Below, one piece after another: positions 1 to 8,353 of a stretch of DNA of 64,000 nt (position 1 is the stretch's first letter; each line of letters begins with the position of its first letter). The position numbers and the translations under genes were made by a program. A model generated the notes under the pieces. It did no database searches, was not told the origin of the DNA, and saw only the letters and a program-made list of their open reading frames with translations. The DNA lies in contig CAVPNH010000021.1 of assembly GCA_963706755.1 (NCBI GenBank), positions 94,775 to 158,774 on the forward strand. Reading direction: 5' to 3'. The DNA is from RPQJ01 sp963706755 (lineage in GTDB: Bacteria; Pseudomonadota; Gammaproteobacteria; Steroidobacterales; Steroidobacteraceae).

Positions 1-103
1 GGAGAACCCTGCACGGCCGGCGACTCCCGCGACGGGTCGGACATGACCGCGCTCTGCAAGGGTGGCGGCCCGACGCGACCCCGGCCTGGTCCGTGGCGAT
101 GAT

Positions 104-827
104 CTAGCGAGGCAGCGAGCGGAGCTCGAAATCGCCGCCGGACCACGCGAGCACGCTGCCCTGCGCGTGCCAGTCACCGAGGACGATGCGGCGCACGGGT
201 TTTCCGTCCACTACGAGTTCATGAACTGCGGGGCGGTGCGTGTGGCCGTGGATCATGGTCCGTACGCCGCTCGCGCGGAATGCGTCGGCAACGGCCCCGG
301 CATTTACGTCCATGATTTCCGGGGTCGCCGTGCCCGTGTGCATGCGACTGCCCTCGCGCATCCTCGAAGCGAGCGCGCGTCGTCGTGCAAGGCTCAGTCG
401 GCGGATGACCCACTGCACGACCGGGTTGCGCACGATGCGCCGCAGTCGCTGGTAGCTCGTGTCGTCGGTGCAGAGCACGTCGCCGTGCAAGAGCAGCACG
501 CGCTCGCCCTGCAGTTCGACGATCGTGCCGTCCTCGATCAGCCTGCGCTCCGGTCTCGGCGCAGAAGCGCCGCCCGACCAGGAAGTCGCGATTGCCGTGC
601 ATCACGAAGCAGGGCACGCCGGAATCGGTCAGCCCGCGCAGCGCCGACACGACCTGCCGGGCGGCGGGATCGGGGTCGTCGTCGCCCAGCCACACTTCGA
701 ACAGGTCGCCCAGGATGTAGAGTGCCTCGGCCGATCGCGCCTCGCCCTCCAGGAAGGCCCGGAACTGCCGCGTGATGCCGGGCGAACCAGGGTCGAGGTG
801 CAGGTCGGAGATGAAGAGTGTCGTCAC
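104..827 (-). CDS. lpxH: UDP-2,3-diacylglucosamine diphosphatase LpxH
   Basis: Peripheral inner-membrane pyrophosphatase that cleaves UDP-2,3-diacylglucosamine to lipid X in lipid A synthesis. The calcineurin-like metal motifs appear in order: SDLHLD near the N-terminus, GDLFEVWLGDDD, GNRDFLVG, then LLHGD and HGHTHRP, finishing with the family-typical RIVLGDWH. I chose GTG at 827 because the family sequence VTTLFISDLHLD begins there. One extra base near 542 (CAGCTG read as CAGGCTG on the coding strand) shifts the frame between the ETGAQ and LIEDGT segments. The repaired length, about 240 residues, is normal for LpxH. It is divergent from the glutamyl-tRNA synthetase gene across 97 bp. Confidence 0.93.
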
Positions 828-924
828 GTCGTTTCGCGCCGGGCGTTGCGGAATGTTACGGCGTCGGGGCGCGTGCCGGCCAGCCTCGGGGCCCCTGGCG
901 CGCGATCCGGTAAGATGCGCGGCC

Positions 925-2358
925 ATGTCGAATGCACCCCACATTACGCGATTCGCGCCGAGCCCGACGGGCAGCCTGCACCTCGGTAACGCCAGGACCG
1001 CGCTCTTCAACCACCTCGCCGCCCGTGGGAGTGGCGGGCGCATGATCCTGCGCGTCGAGGACACGGACGCGGAGCGGAGCGAGGAGCGCCACCTGCGAGC
1101 AGCTGCTCGCGGACCTGCGCTGGCTGGGTGTCGAGTGGGACGAGGGGCCGGACGTGGGCGGGCCGCACGGCTCCTATCGGCAGAGCGAACGCGGCCCGGA
1201 CTATGCAGACGCCATCGCCCGCCTGCGCGCCGCAGGGCTCGTCGTATCCGTGCTTCTGCACGCCCGAGGAACTCGCGCTCTCGCGCCGTGCGCAGCTGGC
1301 CGCGGGCCGGCCCCCGCGCTATGCAGGGACCTGCGCGGCACTCGCCGGCCGACGAAGTGACGAAGCGCATCGGCCAGGGCAGGGCGTACGCCACGCGCTT
1401 CCGTGTGCCGCCCGGGCGCGTGGTCGAGTTTGACGACGTGGTCCACGGCGCCGCAGCGCTTCGCGACGGACGACATCGGGGATTTCGTCGTGAGTCGCGC
1501 GGACGGCTCGGCAGCCTTCTTCCTGTCGAACGCGCTGGACGACAACGCCATGGGCATCACGCTGGTGCTGCGCGGCGACGATCACCTCGCCAACACGCCG
1601 CGCCAGGTCCTGCTGCTCGAGGCGCTCGGCCTGCCCGTGCCGCGCTACGGGCACCTGCCGCTGGTCCTCGGGCCTGCGGGCACGCCGCTCTCCAAGCGCG
1701 ACGGTGCGGCCGGGCTGCACGAGCTGCGCGAGCAGGGCTACCTGCCGGGCGCGCTCAGGAACTACCTCGTGCGGCTCGGGCCACGCCTGCCGCACCGACG
1801 ACTGGCTCGAGGCCGGCGACATGGCGGCGCACTTCGACCTCGGGCGCAGCGGCCGCTCGGCGGCGCGCTACGACGAGGCGCAGCTCAGGCACTGGCAGCG
1901 CGAAGCCGTGACGCATGCGACTGTCGATGAACTGGCTGCGTGGCTGGGCGCGAGGCTCGACACAGTCGGGGACGCCGCGCGCAAGGCGGAATTCGTGGCG
2001 GCCGTGCGCGGAAACCTGCTGTTCCCGGCCGACGCCGATCCGCTGGTGGTGGTCGTGTGCGAGCACGGCGTGACGACGGAAGACGCGGCCCTGTCGGCCA
2101 TCGTGCGAGGCGGGCACCGAATTCTTCGCCCGAGCCGCCGACGAATGGGCGTCGAGCGCGGGAGAATTCAAGGCCTGGACGCGTGCGGTCGGGGTGGTCA
2201 CCGGCCGCAAGGGCGCAGCGCTCTACCAGCCGCTGCGATCGGCGCTGACCGGCATGACCCACGGCCCCGAGCTCGCGCCTCTGGCCGTGCTCATGGGACG
2301 GGAGCGGGTCGCCGCCAGGCTCGCAGAGGCCGCGCGCCGGGCCGCTTCGAAGGCGTGA
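925..2358 (+). CDS. gltX: glutamyl-tRNA synthetase paralogue (GluRS, first copy)
   Basis: Class I synthetase that charges tRNA with glutamate. Seen: the HIGH-type signature PSPTGSLHLGN near residue 12, a CFC...Y..C zinc-like cluster, RGDDHL, the KMSKS-type LSKRDGA, and a C-terminal anticodon-binding region. This gives about 470 residues, too long for GluQ-RS. Seven single-base extras (near 1097, 1235, 1347, 1451, 1778, 2112 and neighbours) split the frame, each apparently a duplicated base. A second, more E. coli-like gltX lies at 44148. This copy sits between lpxH and cysS, where pseudomonads carry glnS, so it may be a tRNA-Gln-directed GluRS2. That specificity is inferred, not shown. Confidence 0.85.
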
Positions 2359-2386
2359 CGGGACGGGACTCGGGAGACACTGGACG

Positions 2387-3861
2387 ATGCTGCAGATCCA
2401 CAATTCGTTGACCGGCCGCAAGGAGGCGTTCCGCCCGATCGTGCCGGGCGAGGTCCGCATGTACGTCTGCGGCATGACCGTCTACGACTACTGCCACCTC
2501 GGCCACGCACGCATGCTGATCGCGTTCGACGTCGCGCGCCGGCACCTCGAGGCCTCGGGATACCGCGTCACGTTCGTGCGCAACATCACCGACATCGACG
2601 ACAAGATCATCAAGCGCGCGCAGGAGAACGGCGAGCCGATGGGCGCGCTCACCGAGCGGTTCATCCGCGCGTACCACGAGGACTGCGAGGCGCTCGGCGT
2701 GGCGCGCGCCGACCACGAGCCGCGTGCGACCGAGTACCTGCCGCAGATCATCGCGATGGTGCGGACGCTGGTCGAGAAGGGGTACGCGTACGTCGGCGGC
2801 AACGGCGACGTGTACTACTCCGTGTCGAGCTTCGAGCCGTACGGGCAGCTCTCGGGCAAGCGGCTCGCCGACCTGCGCGCCGGCGCGCGCATCGAGGTCG
2901 ACGAGGCGAAGCGCGACCCGCTCGACTTCGTGCTCTGGAAGGCGGCAAAGCCGCGGCGAGCCGTCGTGGGAGTCGCCGTGGGGCCCGGGCGGCCGGGCTG
3001 GCACATCGAGTGCTCGGCCATGTCGGTGGACCTGCTCGGGTCCCACTTCGACATCCACGGCGGCGGCATGGACCTCAAGTTCCCGCACCACGAGAACGAG
3101 ATCGCGCAGACCTGCGCGGCCTGCGGCTCGCAGTTCGTGAACGTCTGGATGCACAACGGCTTCGTGCGCGTGGACGACGAGAAGATGTCGAAGTCGCTCG
3201 GCAACTTCTTCACCGTTCGCGACGTGCTCGAGTGGGTGCGCGATCCGGAGGTCGTGCGCTACTTGATGATCGCGCAGCCACTACCGCGGGCCGATCAACT
3301 ACACCTCGGACAGCCTGGCGCAGTCCGATGCCACGCTCGAGCGGCTCTACCTTGCGCTGCGCGGCGTGACGCCCGCGCCGGCTGCCGCCGCGACCGCCGC
3401 GACGGAGCGATTCGTCGCGGCGATGGACGACGACTTCAACACGCCCGAGGCGCTCGCGGAGCTGCAGTCGCTGGCGCGGGCGGTCAACACGGCGAAGGCG
3501 GCCGGCCGCGCGGAGCGATCGCGGCGAATGCCGCGGGGGAGCTGCGCGCGCTCGGGCGCGCGGCTCGGGCTGCTGCGGCCGGATCCGGAGGCGTTCCTGC
3601 GCAAGCGTGCGGCGAAGCAGGCGGGCCGGCGATCGGGTCGAGGGCGTGCGACAGCCGCACGCGCGGGGCCGAGGCGCGCGCCGAGGTGCGGCGCGGGCGC
3701 GCTCAGCCGATGCCGACATCGAGCGCCTGATCGAGGAGCGCGCGGCGGCGCGCAAGGGAAGGAATTTCAAGGAGTCCGATCGCATCCGCGACCTGCTCGC
3801 GGCCTCGGGCGTGCTGCTCGAGGACCAGCCCGGCGGCAAGACGCTCTGGCGCCGAGGCTAG
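2387..3861 (+). CDS. cysS: cysteinyl-tRNA synthetase
   Basis: Zinc-dependent class I synthetase. Seen: YVCGMTVYDYCHLGHAR (first zinc Cys plus HIGH), GWHIECSAM and FPHHENEIAQ (remaining zinc ligands), EKMSKSLGNFF (KMSKS), and the C-terminal IERLIEERAAARKGRNFKESDRI typical of CysRS. The frame is lost after YLMIAQ near 3285 (HYRGP restored by removing one C) and several more times between 3490 and 3720. There is also a compensated +1/-1 pair at about 2950-2990 that garbles GEPSWESPWGPG. Start ATG lies 28 bp after gltX. The stop overlaps the convergent folD stop. Confidence 0.92.
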
Positions 3862-4710
3862 AGTCGCTGCTGCGCGGACTCCAGCGTGTTCTTCATCAGG
3901 ATCGCGACGGTCATCGGGCCCACGCCGCCCGGTACGGGCGTGATCCAGCTCGCGCGCTCGCGCGCCGTCTCGAAATCGACGTCGCCCACGAGCTTCCCGT
4001 CCGGCAGGCGATTGATGCCCACGTCCACGACGATGGCGCCCGGCTTCACCCACTCGCCGGGGACGATCCCGGGCCGCCCGACGGCCACGACCAGCAGGTC
4101 CGCGCGCTCGACGTGGTCGCGCAGGTTCGGCGTGAACCGGTGGCAGACCGTGACCGTCGCGCCATCGAGCAGCAGCTCGAGCGCCATCGGGCGCCCGACG
4201 AGGTTCGACGCGCCGACCACGACGGCGTGCAGGCCCTTGGTCGAGAGTCCGCAGCGCTCGAGCATCCGCACGACCCCTAGGGGCGTGCACGGCCGCATCA
4301 GCGGATGGCGCAGCGCGAGCCGGCCGACGTTGTAGGGATGGAACCCGTCCACGTCCTTCTCCGGCGAGATCGCCTCGATGATCGACGCGCTCGTCGATGT
4401 GATCGGGCAGCGGCACCTGCACCAGGATGCCGTCGATCGCGGGATCGGAATTCAGCCGCTGGATGAGGCTCAGGAGCTCGGTCTGCGTGGCGGAGTGGGG
4501 CAGGTCGTGGCTCACCGACACGAACCCGCACTCCTCGCAGGCCATGCGCTTGTTGCGCACGTAGATGTGCGAGGCCGGGTCGTCGCCGACGAGCACCACG
4601 GCGAGCCCGGGCCGGCGTTTGCCGCCCGCGGCGAGCCGGTCGCTTTCCTCGCGAACCTCGCGCCGGATGTCCGCCGCGATGGCCTTGCCGTCGATGATCC
4701 TGCCAGCCAT
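3858..4710 (-). CDS. folD: bifunctional methylenetetrahydrofolate dehydrogenase / cyclohydrolase FolD
   Basis: Interconverts 5,10-methylene-THF and 10-formyl-THF with NADP in one-carbon metabolism. Seen: MAGRIIDGKAIAADI start, the Tyr50-xxx-Lys54 pair in IYVRNKR, VQVPLPDHI, VVGASNLVGRPMA (nucleotide-binding), and PGGVGPMT near the C-terminus. A single-base shift near 4384 separates DHIDERV from IIEAISPEKDVDGFHPYN. The repaired length, about 283 residues, is normal. It is convergent with cysS (stop codons overlap) and divergent from the tRNA cluster, as in other gammaproteobacteria. Confidence 0.92.
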
Positions 4711-4787
4711 GCGGTCGATCCCTCGCTGTCGGGGCGCGCATTCTGGCATGAGCTGAGATCGCGCCACGAGGCCGGGCTGTCGCGAAA

Positions 4788-4817
4788 TTGACGCTTACCG
4801 CCCTCCCTCCGTATGAT
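4788..4817 (+). promoter_or_regulatory. sigma-70 promoter of the tRNA cluster
   Basis: TTGACG at 4788-4793 and TATGAT at 4812-4817 are separated by 18 bp and lie about 70 bp upstream of tRNA-Pro. A cytosine/guanine-rich stretch follows the -10, as is common for stable RNA promoters. No experimental start is known. Confidence 0.6.
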
Positions 4818-4885
4818 TCGCGCTCCCGTGCAGGCGCGATCCGGTTGCGGACCGGCCAAGGCGGCGACCGCGGGTCGATGCAGGG

Positions 4886-4962
4886 CGGGGCATGGCGCAG
4901 TCTGGTAGCGCATCTGCTTTGGGAGCAGAGGGTCGGGGGTTCGAATCCCTCTGCCCCGACCA
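4886..4962 (+). tRNA. tRNA-Pro (TGG)
   Basis: Acceptor arms CGGGGCA / TGCCCCG pair fully, the anticodon loop CTTTGGGAG gives TGG, the T-loop is TTCGAAT, and CCA is encoded. It is first in a four-tRNA cluster downstream of folD. Confidence 0.97.
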
Positions 4963-4985
4963 ACCGGACCGCGGTCTCGGACGAG

Positions 4986-5062
4986 GCGCCCGTAGCTCAG
5001 TTGGATAGAGCATCGGCCTTCTAAGCCGAGGGTCGCAGGTTCGAGTCCTGCCGGGCGCGCCA
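4986..5062 (+). tRNA. tRNA-Arg (TCT)
   Basis: Acceptor GCGCCCG / CGGGCGC, anticodon TCT in the loop CTTCTAA, T-loop TTCGAGT, CCA encoded. Second tRNA of the cluster. Confidence 0.97.
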
Positions 5063-5088
5063 CGCTTCGGGAGATTCCGCCGGACGAT

Positions 5089-5165
5089 GGTGGACGTAGC
5101 TCAGCTGGTAGAGCTCCGGGTTGTGGTCCCGGCGGTCGTGGGTTCGAGCCCCATCGTCCACCCCA
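5089..5165 (+). tRNA. tRNA-His (GTG)
   Basis: Acceptor GTGGACG / CGTCCAC with an extra 5' G (position 5089) opposite discriminator C, the identity element of tRNA-His. Anticodon GTG in TTGTGGT, CCA encoded. Confidence 0.97.
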
Positions 5166-5176
5166 GGTTTCAGGTT

Positions 5177-5252
5177 GGGCCGTTAGCTCAGTTGGTAGAG
5201 CTGCTGACTCTTAATCAGTAGGTCGGAGGTTCGAGTCCTCCACGGCCCACCA
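5177..5252 (+). tRNA. tRNA-Lys (CTT)
   Basis: Acceptor GGGCCGT / ACGGCCC; the anticodon loop CTCTTAA gives CTT rather than the more usual TTT. T-loop TTCGAGT, CCA encoded. Last tRNA of the cluster. Confidence 0.95.
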
Positions 5253-5431
5253 TCCTCTCCAGGCACGTTCGCGCATCGGACTGACACGGGAGCCCCGTTC
5301 GTCGTCTCGTGGAGATTCGCTGTTCGCGCCGTTCCCTGCAGCACGCTGATCGACAGTACCGGCACAGGCTGGTCTCGCGCGACCCTGCGCGGGCCACCAC
5401 CACTGCGGCGCGCCTGCCTATACTCCCGCCC

Positions 5432-7282
5432 ATGCAGGACCGGCTCCTCTATCTCGATCCCGACAGCAAGCTGAGCCTCCAGGCCCAGATCCGGCACCGG
5501 CTGGTCGAGGCGATTCATCTCGGGGTCTTCAAGCCTGGTGCAAGGCTTCCTTCGTCCCGCCAGCTGGCACAACAACTCGGCGTGGCGAGGAACACGGTGG
5601 TGCTGGCCTGCCAGCAGCTCGTGGCCGAGGGGCTGCTGACCGGTCGACCGCGCAGCGGCCTGTACGTCGCGCAACGTGTCGCCTGGCCCGCCCTGGGCAG
5701 CGCCGACTCGCGCGAACGCGTGAGCATCACCGGGCGCTGGCAGCAGTGGCTCAAGGCCCGCGCGAACCCGGACACGACCCGCTCCGTGCCGGCGGATGCG
5801 CGCGACTATCCGTACTGCTTCCTCGAGGGCCAGTTCGACGCCTCGCTGTTCCCGGTGAGCGAGTGGCGCGAGGCCTGCCGCTACGCGCTCGCGAGCAGCG
5901 ACATCGAGTCGTGGTCGGCGGCGGGCGGCCTCGACGACCCGATGCTGGTCGAGGAGCTGCGCAGCAAGATCCTGCCGATGCGAGGCATCAACGCGCGCGC
6001 CGACGAGATCCTGATCACGGTCGGCGCGCAGCAGGCCCTGTACCTGCTGGCCGAACTGCTGGTCGATTCCAGTGTCTCGGTCGCGATCGAGGAGCCGGGT
6101 TATCCGGCGATGCGTCACCTGCTGAATCGCCGCGGCGCCCCGGTCGTGCACCAGCCCATCGACGGCGACGGCCTGGTCGTCGACAACACGCTCGACGGCT
6201 GCCGCATCGTCTACGTCACGCCGAGCCACCAGGTGGCAACCGGCGTGACGATGTCGCTCCCGCGCCGGCGGGCCCTGCTCGAGAAGGCCGCGCAGCGGGA
6301 CATGCTGGTCATCGAGGACGACTTCGACTGCGAGAGCAACTACAAGGGCTATCCACACGCGGCGCTGCGTGGCATGGACCGGGAGAACCGGGTGATCTAC
6401 GTCTCGACGCTCACCAAGGTCCTCGCGCCGGGGCTGCGCCTGGGATTCATGGTGGCCGCACCGGAACTCATCGCGGAGGCGCGGAAGCTGCGCGGCCTCA
6501 TGGTCGGTCACCCGCCGCGCAACAACCAGCGCGCCATGGCGCACTTCATCCGCCTCGGCCATTACGAGGCGCTCACGCGCAGCCTGCACGAGACCTTCGG
6601 GCGGCGCTGGGAGGCGTTGCGCACCGCGCTCAACTTCTATCTCCCGCCCTGGGTGGCGCTCGCCCCGAGCCACGGGGGCACGGTCCTGTGGGTGCAGGGC
6701 TCCGCGGCGCTCGACGTTTCCCGCGTAGTGGCGGAGGCGGCACGACGCGGAGTGCTGGTCGAGCCCGTCGACCACTTCTACGCGCTGTCGCGCCGGCCGT
6801 TGAACTGCTTCCGCATGGGCGTGTCGGCGATCCCGGTCGACCGGATCCGGACCGGGGTCGCAGAGCTGGCCGCGGTCGTGCGTTCGCTCACCGAAGGCGC
6901 CACCGAGCACCTCGACAACTGCCATGGCCGGAGGTTGCTGGGCGAAGACCTGTACTCGATGCTGCCCGGAGCGTCGATGACCACGAAGCGGGTCTATGGC
7001 GAACCCCTCGAGATTCGCTGGGGCGCCGACGGCGTCATGACCGGGCGTGCCGGATTCAACGGCGAAGACCATGACTCCGGGCGATGGTGGCTCGACGGGG
7101 ACCGCTATGTCCGCCAGTGGAGCCGCTGGTCCTACGGGGAAATCGCGTCCTATGCCCTGGTGCTCGATGGCTCGCGGCTCAAGTTCTACCTCGAGTCCGG
7201 GCATATCGAGGACACGCTGACGTTCCATCCTCGCGCCGGCGAGCTGGGGCGGGACTCCGAACTGGACCAAGTCGGCTCCTGA
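5432..7282 (+). CDS. MocR-type GntR regulator with aminotransferase domain and extra C-terminal domain
   Basis: Predicted PLP-dependent transcription factor of the MocR/PdxR/GabR type. Residues about 12-78 form a GntR winged helix (LPSSRQLAQQLGVARNTVVLACQQLVAEGLL). Residues about 110-490 are an aspartate-aminotransferase fold with PLP lysine K329 in STLTKVLAPGLRLG. Residues about 500-616 form an additional domain (RWWLDGDRYVRQWSRW, then YALVLDGSRLKFYLESG) not normally present in MocR proteins and that I do not recognise. Start ATG 5432 matches the usual N-terminus; upstream in-frame codons look untranslated. It is co-directional with the nitrilase gene 82 bp downstream. The effector is unknown. 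Confidence 0.88.
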   Translation: MQDRLLYLDPDSKLSLQAQIRHRLVEAIHLGVFKPGARLPSSRQLAQQLGVARNTVVLACQQLVAEGLLTGRPRSGLYVAQRVAWPALGSADSRERVSITGRWQQWLKARANPDTTRSVPADARDYPYCFLEGQFDASLFPVSEWREACRYALASSDIESWSAAGGLDDPMLVEELRSKILPMRGINARADEILITVGAQQALYLLAELLVDSSVSVAIEEPGYPAMRHLLNRRGAPVVHQPIDGDGLVVDNTLDGCRIVYVTPSHQVATGVTMSLPRRRALLEKAAQRDMLVIEDDFDCESNYKGYPHAALRGMDRENRVIYVSTLTKVLAPGLRLGFMVAAPELIAEARKLRGLMVGHPPRNNQRAMAHFIRLGHYEALTRSLHETFGRRWEALRTALNFYLPPWVALAPSHGGTVLWVQGSAALDVSRVVAEAARRGVLVEPVDHFYALSRRPLNCFRMGVSAIPVDRIRTGVAELAAVVRSLTEGATEHLDNCHGRRLLGEDLYSMLPGASMTTKRVYGEPLEIRWGADGVMTGRAGFNGEDHDSGRWWLDGDRYVRQWSRWSYGEIASYALVLDGSRLKFYLESGHIEDTLTFHPRAGELGRDSELDQVGS

Positions 7283-7293
7283 AACTGGCGCTA
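7259..7293 (+). promoter_or_regulatory. putative MocR operator upstream of the nitrilase gene
   Basis: Two half-sites, ACTGGACCAA at 7261 and ACTGGCGCTA at 7284, repeat in the same orientation with a 23-bp period. The 16-mer GAACTGGACCAAGTCG recurs identically at 8239 with the same spacing to its second half-site. Direct repeats beginning CTGGAC are reported for the MocR member TauR. The site overlaps the end of the regulator gene. Confidence 0.55.
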
Positions 7294-7364
7294 CTCGCGC
7301 CCGACGGCGTCACCTAGCCTGCTCCGACCGGGGTCCCTGGCCCCAAGAGTCGTTGGAGCCGTCG

Positions 7365-8240
7365 ATGTCGCATTTCGCCGTGGCGGGCATACAACTCGAG
7401 CTCTCGGCGCAGGACAACCTGCATCTCGCACGCGCCGAGCTCGAGCGGGTCAAGCTGCGATTTCCCTGGGTCGACATGGTGGTGCTGGCCGAGCTCTCTC
7501 TGTTCGGGCCGAACACCGCCAATGCCCAGCCGATGCCAGGCAGGGTCGAGGAAGCGCTGCGCGCCATGGCGCGCGACCTCGACCTGTGGCTGATTCCGGG
7601 TTCGCTGCACGAGAGCGACGGTGGACGGATCTACAACACGACCCCGGTGATCAACCCGCGCGGCGAAGTGGTGGCGCGCTACCGGAAGATGTTCCCGTTC
7701 CTGCCCTACGAGAAGGGCGTCACGGCGGGCAGCGATTTCGTGGTCTTCGACGTGCCGAAAGTAGGCAGGTTCGGCGTGTCCATCTGCTACGACATGTGGT
7801 TCCCGGAGACGACGCGCACGCTCGCGTGGATGGGCGCCGAAGTCATCATCCACCCGACGATGACCAACACCATCGACCGCGACCTGGAGCTCGCCATCGC
7901 CCGGACCAGCGCGGCGGTGAACCAGTGCTACGTCGTCGACGTCAACTGCGCGGGGCGGCTTGGCAACGGCCGCTCCATCGTCGTCGGCCCCGACGGGAGC
8001 GTCATCCATCAGGCTGGAATCGGCTACGAGATCATACCGGTCGAGCTCGACCTCGGACTGGTGCGGCGCAGCCGGCGGCGCGGCCTGCTGGGGCTCGGCC
8101 AGGTGTTGAAGAGTTTTCGCGACAGCAAGGTGAAATTCCCACCTTATCTCCAGGGCCACGACCAGTCGCCGTCCCTGCGGAAGTTGGGACCGTTGGTCGT
8201 ACCAGCCCGTGCGGGGGAGGACGACGAGGAAATCTCCTGA
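7365..8240 (+). CDS. nitrilase-superfamily carbon-nitrogen hydrolase
   Basis: Cytoplasmic amidase/nitrilase-type enzyme that hydrolyses a C-N bond through a cysteine thioester. The catalytic triad is visible: E43 (LAELSLFG), K108 (RYRKMFPF) and C141 (SICYDMWFPE), in a 291-residue protein of normal length. ATG 7365 is preceded by a GGAG Shine-Dalgarno; a TTG four codons upstream is less likely. The exact substrate (aliphatic amide, N-carbamoyl compound or nitrile) cannot be read from sequence. It lies between two matching operator-like repeats and just upstream of a TonB receptor, suggesting it acts on the imported compound. Confidence 0.85.
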   Translation: MSHFAVAGIQLELSAQDNLHLARAELERVKLRFPWVDMVVLAELSLFGPNTANAQPMPGRVEEALRAMARDLDLWLIPGSLHESDGGRIYNTTPVINPRGEVVARYRKMFPFLPYEKGVTAGSDFVVFDVPKVGRFGVSICYDMWFPETTRTLAWMGAEVIIHPTMTNTIDRDLELAIARTSAAVNQCYVVDVNCAGRLGNGRSIVVGPDGSVIHQAGIGYEIIPVELDLGLVRRSRRRGLLGLGQVLKSFRDSKVKFPPYLQGHDQSPSLRKLGPLVVPARAGEDDEEIS

Positions 8241-8273
8241 ACTGGACCAAGTCGTCTCGGCCGACTGGATCTA
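8239..8273 (+). promoter_or_regulatory. putative MocR operator upstream of the TonB receptor gene
   Basis: ACTGGACCAA at 8241 and ACTGGATCTA at 8264 form a direct repeat with the same 23-bp period as the site at 7261. Its position about 80 bp ahead of the receptor start suggests that one regulator controls both genes. Confidence 0.55.
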
Positions 8274-8353
8274 TGGAGCGCGTGGGGCATCGAATATTTT
8301 CCGGCAATGACGGCGGCGTCGCCGGCCATCGATATAACGAGAGGGGGTCTCAG

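Noticed and set aside
62..1394. Long open frames opposite and across lpxH and gltX
   Set aside because: High-GC antisense frames with arginine/alanine-rich translations; lpxH and GluRS motifs account for the region.
925..2358. GluQ-RS (tRNA-Asp modifying enzyme)
   Set aside because: That family lacks the anticodon-binding region and is about 300 residues; this gene encodes about 470 residues with a C-terminal domain.
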